Positions 1-10,110 of a stretch of 21,885 nt of DNA are shown here, piece by piece. The notes below the pieces were generated by a model that searched no databases, was not told where the DNA came from, and worked only from the letters and a program-made list of their open reading frames with translations. Origin of the DNA: Hirudo medicinalis (taxonomy: Eukaryota; Annelida; Clitellata; Hirudinida; Hirudinidae); assembly GCA_011800805.1 (NCBI GenBank), contig MPNW01000782.1, positions 1 through 21,885 of the forward strand. The letters are read 5' to 3'. How positions within the stretch are numbered: the stretch's first letter is position 1; each line of letters begins with the position of its first letter. The translations under genes and the position numbers were made by a program.

Positions 1-72
1 ATTATTATTATCAATATTAATTTGATCAGTTCAATGAGGTCGTAATTTATATAAAATCAATCACCATTTACC

Positions 73-168
73 TATTCATTATCATATTCATTATCATATT
101 CATTATCATATTCATTATCATATTCATTATCATATTCATTATCATATTCATTATCATATTCATTATCA
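73..168. repeat. 12-bp tandem repeat
   Basis: About eight near-identical head-to-tail copies of a 12-bp unit, TATTCATTATCA. It is AT-rich, non-coding and probably polymorphic in length. Confidence 0.9.
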
Positions 169-240
169 TTCCCAACTCGTCTCAATATTGACTTGTATCA
201 TCCCCAGCGCTCTTAGATTCCATTAAATCTTAGGTTCACC

Positions 241-407
241 CAGGGCCGGCGAAAGGTGGGGTCAATGGGGGCCCAGTGCCCAGGGGCCCGGCAATTTTTT
301 GGGGCCCCCGGAAGTTTTAAAATATTACAATCATGACCTTTCTATTTAGCTTATCCATTAACAAAGTGACATAACAGAGGGGCCCGAAATTTCTGCCCGC
401 AACCCTG
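241..407. mobile_element. Possible degenerate hAT-like MITE
   Basis: A GC-rich 167-bp island begins CAGGGCCGGCG and ends GCAACCCTG, so the first and last five bases are inverted (CAGGG/CCCTG) with patchy similarity beyond. The 8-bp flanks, ggttcacc on the left and ggttaagc on the right, agree at 6 of 8 positions, as expected for an old hAT target-site duplication. It has no coding capacity. The call is tentative because the inverted repeats are short. Confidence 0.4.
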
Positions 408-920
408 GGTTAAGCGCCTCTGAAAGGGAGCTTTCCAGGATTTAAAAATCATCGTAATAAATAAATCTGAATGAGGCGCTAGATAAAGAGGCCGTTTTCG
501 ATCCTCGACCGAGCAAATCGAGAGAGCAATAGCCGACTAATTAGAAGATGATTCTGGATTGTTAATGTTTTTTTTGTGTTTTTCTATTTTTATGATTTCG
601 AAACTGAAGCACGTAGGATTATTTTCCGTGAATTCGTTACACGCGTGGACGAAAGCGTCTGTCTGGACTGATTGAAGGACTGATTGCTGGACAGTCCTTT
701 GGATTGTAGTTGATTGGTACTCTTTATCTTTCAGACCTTGGGCTGTTTATTTTTTGTATGGATTTTTCTATTTTTTCTTTCTTTTTTCTCGGGCGTGGAC
801 TTGCAAAATGAGGTCGTTATTCGTCATCGGTATTGAGCGCTCACGCTCTCCTTCTGTGCGCTTGTGGTTTGTTTACTTGTCTGGTCGACGGACGATGATG
901 CTGGCTTTCGAGGGAGTAAG

Positions 921-923
<3 letters not shown>

Positions 924-1007
<84 letters not shown>

Positions 1008-1050
1008 CGATTATGACGACGATTATGATGATCATGACGACGACGATGAT
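924..1050. repeat. (GAT)n microsatellite
   Basis: A nearly pure GAT run of roughly 27 units, decaying at its 3' end into GAC/GAT and ATT-rich sequence. The open frames across it (poly-Asp, poly-Met, poly-Ile) are repeat artefacts. A good donor-like string, GGGA|GTAAGT, lies just before the run at about 915-921, so it may lie in an intron of the following gene. Confidence 0.95.
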
Positions 1051-1334
1051 ATTATTAATAATAATTAATTATAATTTATCAATATTTAATTCACAAATGG
1101 CTCTAGTCGCATCAGTAGAGTAGCTGCTTCAGCAATAGTCTCCTGCATGACGCATTCGCACGACTAGATACAAATCGATACAAACGTTTGTATTGTGTAA
1201 CATCGTGTATGTGTGCACCTGAAACAGTCCGATGTTTTCGAACAGGTAATGCTTCCTGTATTCAGGTCAACCTTACCGATGGGTTTCAATACGGATTGTA
1301 TTGATCGAATGATGAATTAATGAACGAATGAACG

Positions 1335-1430
1335 ATATCGTCGTCGTCGTCGTCATCATCATCATTGTCATCGTCATCGTCATCGTCATAGTTATCATCA
1401 CCACCTTCTTCATCACCATCATCACCGCAA
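1335..1430. repeat. (TCG/TCA)n trinucleotide tract
   Basis: Imperfect TCG/TCA/ATC trinucleotide tract directly before the first recognised exon of the propeller gene. Its pyrimidine-rich strand probably serves as the polypyrimidine context of the acceptor at 1435-1436. Confidence 0.8.
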
Positions 1431-1436
1431 TCTCAG

Positions 1437-3585
1437 ATCCTCCGAACCGAAAGCTGGACTTCGTCAAACCAGCCACCAGAATTGGAACCATTTTGGGCGA
1501 AGACGGAGAGGAGGTTGTTGGGTTGACCGTCGTCAGAGGAGAACTGTATGTGGCACTGGCCAACTCGTCAGAGATCAAGGTAGGTTTCGAACTCGGGGAG
1601 TTTCAGTCATTCTATGTTTAATGTATAATCTTTCATCCATCCATCCATTTATCCATCCGACCGTCCTTGGCATTACATTATCGATTTAAAATTCGAATGA
1701 GCTTAGCTACTCAACAACAACAACAACAACGACGACGACGACGACGACAACAACGACGACGACAACAACACCAGCAGCAGCATCAGCAGCAGCAGCAGCA
1801 GCAACAACAACATCAACAACCATAATAATACTTACTCACATCTATTATTTTGCTGTAAACTCCATTGCCCCTTGATCCAGTGTTATAACTCCGCCCGCTG
1901 TCACTCACCTCTAAAAACATCAACAGCAACAACAACATTGAACCAAAAACCAATCTCCAGGTTTACGATGCACTCAGCTTCGACTACCTGTCCAAATTCC
2001 TCGTGGAGTCCCTGGCTCACCCCAGCGACCTTGCTGCCACCAGGACCGACCTCTTTGTCTTCGACAACAGGAACCTGACCGTTCACAAAGTCGAATTGGA
2101 CACCAAGTTCTCAGTCAGTTGGACCATCCAGCTGAAGAACCGCTTTGGCGGGGGCCCGGCCTGCTACGGTGTCGGCAGTCCCTACGGCTACCTCACCAAG
2201 ACCGGTGGAGGATTCGAGCGGGCCATTTGTGGCAATGGGAACAACAGTTACCCCTTTGCAACAAGCCCAGTGGCTCAGGATTTCTCGCAGGTGGCCTTGT
2301 CTTTTGCCTTCTACAAGTCCGTCAGCAAGGGCTTCTCCTTGACCCACAGAGGTACGGTCCTGCTGGTCAGCCCCTCAAACTTTCAGAGGGAAATTATTGA
2401 GTTCACTGGCGATGGAAGAGTCCTGAGAGAGATATCGCTCTCCTTCTTTGTCCACGAGCCGAGGTTTTTTAGTTAATGTCATTTCGTTGATTCTAGTGAC
2501 TTGTTGTTTGTTGTTTGTTGTTGTTGTTGTTGTTGTTGTTGTTGGAGTTTTTGTTTTGTTTTGCTTTTTCTTTGTATGCAAAATGTTGCCAGCTTAACTG
2601 TTTAAAACAATGCAAACATTAATTCTTAATCATTCAACTAATCATTGCAATTAATTAACCCCAAATAATTAATTTTATTAAATAATTAAAATCTTAATTA
2701 GTTAAGTTAACCGTCATTAACATCTTCACAACACACAGGCACATAACTCTACTTGACAACGATCAGTTCCTAATTTGCTATGGAAGTTCAAACTATATCG
2801 GGGTAACTAAGGATCAGATGTGCTTGGTGGACGCCCAGGGGAAACTTATCAAGCGCTGGACCAAGAACCCTCAAAAGAATCCCGAGAGGGACATTTGCAA
2901 TGTCACCCACTTTGCCGTTGATGATAAAGGTGAGAATGGTGAACACCTGAAATGGTGAACCAGTATGATTGTGTTTTGGGGATGTTATGGATATTGTGGT
3001 ATCACGATAGGAAGATAATTCTGAGATAATACAAAGAAAATAATATTAATTTCTTATTATTAATATTATTTATTATTTATTAATATTCAAATTACGGTTG
3101 TAAAGATGGTTAGTGGATATTAACTAATAGATATTATAATCATAATCAGAGAAATTTAAAAAAATCATTTAAAATTTCACAGCATTCCTCACCCTTTAAA
3201 ACCATATTTGTAATTTTGATTCAAATAACTCTCAAAATGCTAACCATCCATCCACCCATCCATCCACCCATCCATTCACCCAACCATCCACCCAACCATC
3301 CAACCATCCATTCAGCCATCCATCCACCCAACCATCCATCCATCCATTCACCCATCCACCCACCAAACCATCCATACATCCGTCCCCCCAGGTAATTCAT
3401 TCGTCTGCGACTACGTTGGGGGCAACGTTTACCTATTCGACGCGTCCTTGAACTTCGTCAAGAAAGTGGTCTCAGAGGCCGACGGACTTGGAAATCCTGC
3501 CAGGGTCTTCCTGGAAAGACCAAGGGGCCGTCTGTTCGTGTCCGACTCTGCCAACAAAAGCATTGCCATCTTCCAGCTGTTTTAG
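1437..3585 (+). CDS. NHL/beta-propeller-like protein, 5' incomplete
   Basis: Exons are 1437-1579, 1961-2463, 2739-2929 and 3392-3585, all with GT..AG borders and compatible phases (1 in, then 0, 2, 1), ending in TAG. They encode at least 343 residues. Repeated blade-like strands are visible, such as [50 protein letters not shown] and [19 protein letters not shown]. This pattern of a small residue, LYVAD/VCD, a polar turn and then I-x-V/I-F is typical of NHL or six-bladed beta-propeller repeats. No RING, B-box, kinase or lamin-type partner domain is seen. Sequons (NLT, NVT, NKS) would fit a secreted protein, but no signal exon was identified, so the N-terminus and localisation are unknown. The first exon must end in phase 1 upstream of 1437. 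Function is not assigned; propellers of this type usually bind ligands or proteins. The exon structure is well supported and the family name less so. Confidence 0.72.
1705..1815. repeat. (CAA/CGA/CAG)n trinucleotide tract
   Basis: Mixed CAA, CGA, CAG and CAT triplets inside intron 1580-1960 of the propeller gene. It lies outside the coding exons, so it is not a polyglutamine tract. Confidence 0.9.
2503..2545. repeat. (TTG)n microsatellite
   Basis: TTG/TTTG repeat just downstream of the donor at 2464 in the 275-nt intron 2464-2738 of the propeller gene. Confidence 0.9.
3241..3385. repeat. (CCAT/CCAC)n tetranucleotide tract
   Basis: Long imperfect CCAT, CCAC and CAAC tetranucleotide array filling the 3' part of intron 2930-3391. 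It runs directly into the acceptor CCCCCCAG at 3384-3391, so the microsatellite itself supplies the pyrimidine-rich acceptor context. Confidence 0.9.
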
Positions 3586-3740
3586 TTGACGATCCTCGGA
3601 ACTGACTGTAGTCGTCGTCGTTGTTGGTAGTCGCTTGTAGGTCGAAGAAGTTAGAGGATGCAGTATTTCCTTGTGACAATTGACTAATTCTTTTCATTTG
3701 AGTATTAATATCAGTAATACCCCATCTATAAGTATTAACA

Positions 3741-3741
<1 letters not shown>

Positions 3742-3776
<35 letters not shown>

Positions 3777-3777
3777 T
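3742..3777. repeat. (AAT)n microsatellite
   Basis: About twelve AAT/TAA units in the 3' flank of the propeller gene. Confidence 0.9.
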
Positions 3778-3949
3778 TCAGTTTGTCACTAGAGAAGGCC
3801 TTAGAGTAGACATTAACGGATTTTAGTGCCACCAGGGCTTTAGACAAGACCAGGGGTGACCAAAAGCAGCTAAAAGCATCATCAGTGTTACTGATAATTA
3901 GATCTAATTAATTAAATTACAATCAATTAAAATAACCATTTATCAAATT

Positions 3950-3955
3950 AATAAA
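3950..3955 (+). terminator. Candidate polyA signal of propeller gene
   Basis: First canonical AATAAA hexamer seen downstream of the TAG at 3583-3585, giving a 3' UTR of about 370 nt. It lies in AT-rich sequence, so chance occurrence is possible. Confidence 0.35.
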
Positions 3956-4017
3956 CTAACTAAATAATAAGCATAGAACACAGCCAGAGACTATAGTTGC
4001 TGCCAGAGTGCAATGTC

Positions 4018-4202
4018 CAGTGCCGGATTTGCAGGTAGAGGGCCCCCGGTTCAGTTCAGTGGTAGAGGCCCACATGCCTCTGCTCCAGTCCTGTTGCCCA
4101 TCCCTGACAGGCAAAATAAAGATTTCTTTGGTTGGTGGAGGTCCCTAATTGGTAGAGGCACCTGTGCGTGGCTCGCCCCGACCATGCCCAAATCCGGCAC
4201 TG
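4018..4202. mobile_element. hAT-like MITE with TIRs and 8-bp TSD
   Basis: A 185-bp element begins CAGTGCCGGATTTG and ends with its exact inverse, CAAATCCGGCACTG. CAGTGCCGG-type termini are common in hAT transposons. It is flanked by gcaatgtc (4010-4017) on the left and gcagtgtc (4203-4210) on the right, an 8-bp target-site duplication with one mismatch, the TSD length expected of hAT. The interior is GC-rich (GGCCCCCGG, GTAGAGGC) with no transposase, so it is non-autonomous. The open frame across it is incidental. Confidence 0.85.
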
Positions 4203-5597
4203 GCAGTGTCATGGTATAGTAGAGCATTTAGATAATCTAGTGCTTCAATATACCATGTACGTGCTATAGAATATATACGTATCTTTTCTAATACGTTTGT
4301 ATACTATAGCATACATGTGCAAGCGTTTGTGATGCCTTGGAAAAAAGACTTGCTTTTGTATTCTCTCTTCGTCTTTCGATTTCTAAACTTTCACGAGAGG
4401 GTTCTTTTTTTAACAAGTCACTGAAGATTTAAGCATTTTAACCAATCAATTGAGAGAATTTTCGAGTTTTTTGGAGATGAGATGTTTTGAAACCAAGTAA
4501 TCTTCGGCCAATACACAGCCTGATCTGATGCTTGAGTGCATTATGAGCTTTGAAAATGACTTCGGCTTGGGAGGCAAGCCTCGCTTTTGACTAAAAATGA
4601 TCATTTGTTTCTCGATACTGCCTGCCTATCATTTGTGACCTTAGGCTCGTTCGAAGTTAGAAACATTATTTTTAATAGAAAGTGAAATTTATAAAATTCA
4701 CTCTAATAGTGTAATAATTGTTGGTGATTTTTGACGTAATGTTATGTCATTTGGCATTTTTGACTCACTGCATCTTAACAATTACTGCACTTATCCTAGG
4801 CTTGATAAATGAAAGGCTTGAGAAGCTTTTGGAAGCCACTAACTTTCGTTTTGAAGCTTTCCGACATGTTTTTTGTGGGTGTTGAATTCACGTTTCGTTG
4901 GTTTTTCTGAAGGAACCTGCAAAAAAAATTTCATCATTGTATGGGCACTTTTCTGAATTATTGGGAATCTTTTCGACGGCCGTATTTGAGTTTATTTATA
5001 ATTTTTAAATTTGTAATCTCTTGAACTTCAAACTATGCTTAAATTCATCTTGAAAGGGTTTTGAATTTCGCTCGATTTTACTTTTCTTTTCTTTCGCTTG
5101 TGAGTTTTCTTGGGTTTAAATAAAAAGTCTAAAAATAATTGTGTTTTTTTTATTAGATGAACGAAGGAAATAAAACTTGAATAAAATTAACATTCAAATC
5201 CATTCAAGGCCAACATTCTGAAATGTTAAAACGTCAAAACAAATCAAATTTTAGTTCGCCGCGTCGTCTCAATAATAATTCGAAATGAATTTATATTAAG
5301 CTCATGCACAGTCAATACAGTCACTAGACTCGGATTGTAAGTTAATCTATAATATAACAAAGTTTTTTTTAAACAACACAAAATATATAATATTGTTAAC
5401 ATACTAAACTCAAAGTTAAAATATTATTTGCGTTAAATTTCAGTTAATGATGCAATCGTTTTAGTAGGCATTCACTTTTAATCTTTTCTTGTCGATTAAA
5501 AACAAATACGCAAATCAATATCTGGAGCCACAACAGTTCCTTGTTGATCAGCGGAAAGGAAATATGATGGAAGTTATAATTTAGATTTTAATTTATT

Positions 5598-8500
5598 ATG
5601 CATTTCGAGTGGGGATTATTGGTCGGATGCATTTTGCTGATCTTAATCTTCATGGTTTCGAGTGACGAGCTTTCGTCGGACGAGGGAAATGAAACGAATG
5701 CCGTCAAGTCAACCATCCTCAGCCTACTGAGATCAGAAAAGGAATATGAGGTGAGCATAAAACCGATTTTCTGTGTGCGATTTTTGGCATAGCCATTACA
5801 ATTCATGTCTCCATGTTATTCACAAGAACAAGTAATTTCTGAGAACATCGTTTACGCAATTATTAACATTAATTTTACTCAGAATTCAGCAAGAAATATT
5901 TCATCCCTAAATGTCAATAGCACGAAACCTCTACTTTGCAGAAGGAAAATCAAGTGAAAGTCGCAGTGGGATTCGGAAGCTGCCTGGACGTGATGGTTCC
6001 GGCCCTGAAAGCTTTCGAAGCACTCAATCTCACCCGACCTCCCCCATCTCCTCACAGGAATTTTGATTTCATTTCGTCGTTCGAGCAGCTCGAGGAAACG
6101 TTCGCCTACTTCTTCCAAAGAGGGGCCTCGGCCGGGTAATGCTGTCAGTCGTCGTGATTAATAAATTATTATTGTGATTAATTAAATTGTTAATAATAAT
6201 AGTTAACGGTGTCACGATTACCTTGTACTCTGATTTGGGGAGATTTAGGTTAAGAATTTCATTTAAACAGAACACAGAGAATATGAATTTACACATGAAT
6301 TTAAACTTATAATGTTATAAACTTATAATAAACAAATATTTAAGTATAAATATATACATTACATTCCATAACTCCCCAGTAGTACTGAGTCAGTACACAT
6401 ACAAACAAGACAAGCTACACAGCTACAACACAATGTACAACAGTACAAAGCTACAAATCAAATCAGGATCAAATAAACAAACTTATTCCTCTCGTTGAAT
6501 TTGAAGCCGCTACGTCACGAACTCGACTACATTCGACCGAACATTCGATGCCGTCAAGAACGTCGGGGCCCACGTCAAACTCGGGGGAAACGCCGCCGCC
6601 ATGGCTCGGAGGTTCGAGAGGGAGGGCGCCAAAGTCCTGCTGATGGCAGACATGACTTTGTCGGACGAGGTCGACCAGTTGAAAGGTGGAGTGAAAGGTG
6701 AACGAAAATGCGATGAAGTTTAACGACGATGGTGATGATGATGAAGATGATGACGATTAATTAGATTATCGGTTAATCGATGAAATAAATTTTGAATGCA
6801 ATTTATTTTACTTGATTTTCGAACGGTGTGATGTCGTTATGATGTACATTATCGTCATCATCATTATTATTATCATCATCATCATCATCATCATCATTAT
6901 TATTATTACTATTATTAAAGTTATCGTCACCGTTATATTTATCATCATTATCATTTTTACTGTTATCATTGTTATTATTACTAATTTTACCCGCATCATC
7001 ATCTCGTAATCATTATCTTTATCTTCAATAACAACATAACAATGATTACAACAAGCATTAATAAGTAATCATTAATAATAAATGCTAATTTATGTGGTGC
7101 CAGTATTGTATCACTCAATTGATATCATTCGAAAACATCAAGTTGCGGGCAACAGAGCGACACCTCAGGACGTACATCTGATCTTCGAGTACGAAAAGGG
7201 CGACAAATGGGGAGCCCTCGAAGCACCCAGGGCCAACAGGTTGGTCGACCTTCGTGCAACTTTCGCACCTTTTTGGGGGAATAAGGTCATCTTCACGAAC
7301 AGAGGCCACTTGTCGGTCTCTCTTTTGTGAATTGATGACGAATCGAGCCTAGTTTTATTGTCGAGAGGATTGATTTTTTGGACTCAATTATAGTGTGTCT
7401 TTTGTTGGGGGTGTTGTTGGTTTTGTTGTCCTCTGCAGTGTGTTGTTTGTTGTTGGTCGTGTGTTGTTGGATGTTTGTTGTTGGTCGTCTGTTGTAGGAC
7501 ATGTGTAGTTTGTTGTTGGTCGTCTGTTGTTGGATGTGCGTTGTTTGTTGTTGGTCGTCTGTTGTTGACTGTGTGTTGTTTGTTGTTGGTCGTGTGTTGC
7601 GCGTCGTTCCGCCGTCATTCGTCGAGCTCGGTCGCCCGCACGGGTTCAGCGGCGATCAGCTAGTTTCTATACTTTCAACTGATAACAGTTGAAACCCTCA
7701 TCCTTCAACCTAGATTCATCCTCTACAAGTCGTCAGGGGCCGCAAAGTCCTCTCCGTTCCCGAACTACCTCAGGGACGTCCTCCGATTTCGACCGGATGT
7801 TCTGGTCGTCGGAGGATTCAGAGACCTGAGTCGCACTATTTATGAAGAGGGTTAGTGTTCCCTGGATGGGTGGAGTTGTCTGGCTGAGTAGGACATTCTT
7901 CTGTGAGTTGTAGGGGACGTGTTATCAGATTAATTTAAATTTAATAATAATTAATGGTTTAATAATGTACTTCCGATCGATTGTTTTAAAATATTTAGTT
8001 CAGTGCTGCGACATTAAAATGACGGTGATCTTTAAGGCAAGACCGGCTTGGATCATGTCGGCAGCTTCCTCGGCTCGATTCCCAAGGAGGTGAAGGTGCA
8101 CGTAGAATTGTCCTCCTTCTCGAAGTTGGAGGTCCTCCGGTCGGTCTTGTCCGCTGCGGTGCTCCGGGCAGATTCCATCGGAATGAACGAACAGGAGCTG
8201 CCGAACCTGAGAAAAGTCCTGGAGATGGAGTCGAACGGGAGGTGGAAGAACGAACGCGAGGCCGACACGTCGAGCATCGTCTCGGAGTCGAAGCCTTCCC
8301 TGGCATCGGTGCTCGACAACGTCAGGAGTGTCATGAAGCTCCTCGCAAGATTCCAGCAAAGGTCAAGCTGTTCTGAATCCCCAGGGAGACCCTTTGCTGC
8401 TTCCTCGCTCCCGTCGGATAGCAGAAATTCTTATGAATTTTGTAAGGGGTTCAACTCGACCTCCGAAATCCATCCTCCCGTCGTGTCCTTCACGAGGCTC

Positions 8501-8938
8501 GTTTCGCGAATTCATGTCCACACGCTCGCATTCCAAGCCATAGCGACCGTCAAGACGGACGAAAGGTCAGACGGCCCGACTCGAAAGGTCGATCTCCACC
8601 GTCAAAAGTGGAGAAACTCTCGAGCTGCCGCGGCAAAGTCGGCCCTGACGGCCAACAGGCACACCTGTGGAAATGAAACCGTCGACCTGCTCGACTCCCT
8701 CATCATGCTCCAACTCTTCGTCGCCCACCCGACAAGTCTCCTTGGAAATTCCCCTGAAGTTCAATTTGACAACAGGAATGCCTCTGCTTGCTGGGAGGAG
8801 GCATTTGGAGGTCCCCGGGCGGAGGGCAGCATCGGCTTGGAGATCTGCGTGGCCCCCGTGCCGGTTTGTAAAAGGGTAAAACAGACCGTCGGAGGAGGAG
8901 ATAACGTCTCGGCCGCAGGGCTTGTGCCCCAAGCATGA
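5598..8938 (+). CDS. ADPGK: ADP-dependent glucokinase
   Basis: Exons are 5598-5750, 5942-6135, 6507-6685, 7143-7239, 7714-7850 and 8037-8938; the sum of 1662 nt gives 553 residues. The family phosphorylates glucose using ADP and, in animals, is ER-associated. Residues 1-20 (MHFEWGLLVGCILLILIFMV) form a hydrophobic signal/anchor segment. Family landmarks in order are VAVGFGSCLDV (~57), KLGGNAAAMA (substrate loop, ~140), LIFEYEKGDKWG and APRANRFI, FRPDVLVVGG, VHVELSS, GMNEQEL (NEQE at 304-307), IHVHTLAFQAIATV, NETVD, and the C-terminal VGGGDNVSAAG with the catalytic Asp of the GxGD motif at ~542. The last exon covers nearly half the protein and carries a Ser-rich insert around residues 370-410 that looks longer than in vertebrate enzymes (human ADPGK is about 497 residues, from memory). 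A second in-frame donor at 6698 would add four residues to exon 3. No lesion is seen. Confidence 0.93.
6846..7000. repeat. (ATC/ATT)n trinucleotide tract
   Basis: Imperfect ATC/ATT trinucleotide array in ADPGK intron 3 (6686-7142). The poly-Ile and poly-Met open frames over it on both strands are artefacts. Confidence 0.9.
7445..7602. repeat. 35-bp minisatellite in ADPGK intron
   Basis: Five copies of a GTTTGTTGTTGGTCGT-cored unit start at 7445, 7473, 7508, 7543 and 7578. The spacing is 28 and then 35, 35 and 35 bp. The array lies inside ADPGK intron 4 (7240-7713). One strand is G/T-rich and almost free of A and C. Confidence 0.9.
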
Positions 8939-8969
8939 TGAGGGGGTATCCTAATGTTGGGGATAGACC

Positions 8970-9007
8970 GTTACCCTCTGCTGTCCGATGGTCGTAAGTA
9001 GGGTAAC
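8970..9007 (+). other. Inverted repeat in ADPGK 3' flank
   Basis: GTTACCCT (8970-8977) and its exact inverse AGGGTAAC (9000-9007), with a 22-nt loop, lie 31 nt after the ADPGK stop codon and would be in the 3' UTR. The stem is perfect but short, so function is unknown. Confidence 0.45.
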
Positions 9008-9540
9008 TAGTGCCGTCTAGTGAAGGATTTTACTTGGCAATTGAGATATTTTTGTAAGAGGTTTATCTTTACATCCATATAGTAAGATATTTTTTGTTTT
9101 ATGCTTATTATTACTGTTATTATTATTATTATTATTGTAAATTCTATTCCTTTTACATTCTTACGCAGTATCGGTCATGCTCGTAAGCACTTGCTTGCAT
9201 CAATCAAAACCCTTCTAGCGGCAAAAATCATATTTTGGTGCAGTATGTCGTCATCCTGGATGGATTAAATTAGGTGTTTAATTTAACAAATAACAAAACA
9301 GCCGACCGGTAGGACCATACCCTCCTGAGGTGCCTCACCGGGCATCCACAGACCGCCCCTCATTGCGGAAATTCCGATTATTTTTTCCCTTTTACGAAGT
9401 TTTAAATTAAATTTATTGGTGACTTTATTTACCTTCTTTTCTCGTTTCCATGATTTCGGTGTGGAACTAAAGCCGGCTTTTCCAAAACGTCGGCGCCTGT
9501 TTATTCTGCGAATTCCATTTTCTGTTAAGACGATTGCCGT

Positions 9541-9755
9541 CGACCGAGCGATGATCGTTGTTGCTGCTAGTTAATTAACGATTACTAATTAGTAATTGAT
9601 ATTAATTACTATCGACTGGGCAATAATTGTCGCCGCTAGTTAATTAATTATTACTAATTAACTAATAACTGTTAATTATTATCGACTGAACATTAATCGT
9701 TGTTGCTGCTAGTTAATTGATAGTTATTAATTGGTTAGTAACTAAGAACTACCAT
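9541..9755. repeat. ~71-bp tandem repeat, three diverged copies
   Basis: Three copies begin at 9541, 9613 and 9683. Each starts CGAC, followed about 20 nt later by GCTAGTTAATT and then a TTAATTA-rich stretch. The copies are clearly related but diverged. Confidence 0.75.
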
Positions 9756-10094
9756 CGATATTAATCACTAATTAATCGATTAGTAATTAGCAATCTACAT
9801 TAATACTAGTAATTAATTAGCAATTAATAATTAGATGGTATATTTGATAACATTAATAATTACTTGATAATAATTAACGAGTAAGCTCGGCCAGTTTGCT
9901 CTCTCGGGTCCAAATCATCGTGTCACCTCTGTACTGATGAAAGTCGTACTTTGTAATTGTGCCTTTGATTGGCAATACCTGTTGAAATAGCATGTCACAT
10001 CACCTGCAATGGACACTTGTTGTTGTTGTTGTCTTGTTACACTGGATGGTTTTATTTAGCCGAACGACTACAAACGACATCGACGGATGTACAC

Positions 10095-10110
10095 GGGCGC
10101 TATATAAATG
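10095..10110 (-). repeat. Copy of shared ATTTATATAGCGCC repeat motif
   Basis: GGGCGCTATATAAATG is the inverse of the CATTTATATAGCGCC motif seen twice near 13.65-13.71 kb. This motif is familiar from dispersed short repeats of many marine and other invertebrates (general recollection). It is probably a relic of the same short interspersed element in opposite orientation. Confidence 0.5.

Larger units (their letters stand above)
1..753. other. Gene-free left flank
   Basis: No supportable coding exon was found here. The stretch holds a 12-bp tandem repeat (about 73-168), a GC-rich island that looks like a small hAT-type element (241-407), and AT-rich sequence after it. A short ATG-initiated hydrophobic frame at 758 could encode a signal peptide for the downstream propeller gene, but its donor would be weak (GGGC|GTGGAC), so it is not called. 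Confidence 0.5.
3586..5597. other. Intergenic region between propeller gene and ADPGK
   Basis: No coding exon is supportable here. It contains an (AAT)n run (about 3742-3777), a possible AATAAA polyadenylation signal at 3950-3955, a hAT-like MITE (4018-4202), and then AT-rich unique-looking sequence up to the ADPGK start codon. No convincing TATA box was seen for ADPGK. Confidence 0.6.

Noticed and set aside
754..1068. Open frames encoding poly-Asp or poly-Met
   Set aside because: They are translations of the (GAT)n microsatellite.
4013..4219. 68-codon frame MSSAGFAGRGPP...
   Set aside because: It coincides with the hAT-like MITE and its inverted repeats.
8000..8359. Minus-strand frames opposite the last ADPGK exon
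   Set aside because: They are shadows of the GC-rich ADPGK coding exon.
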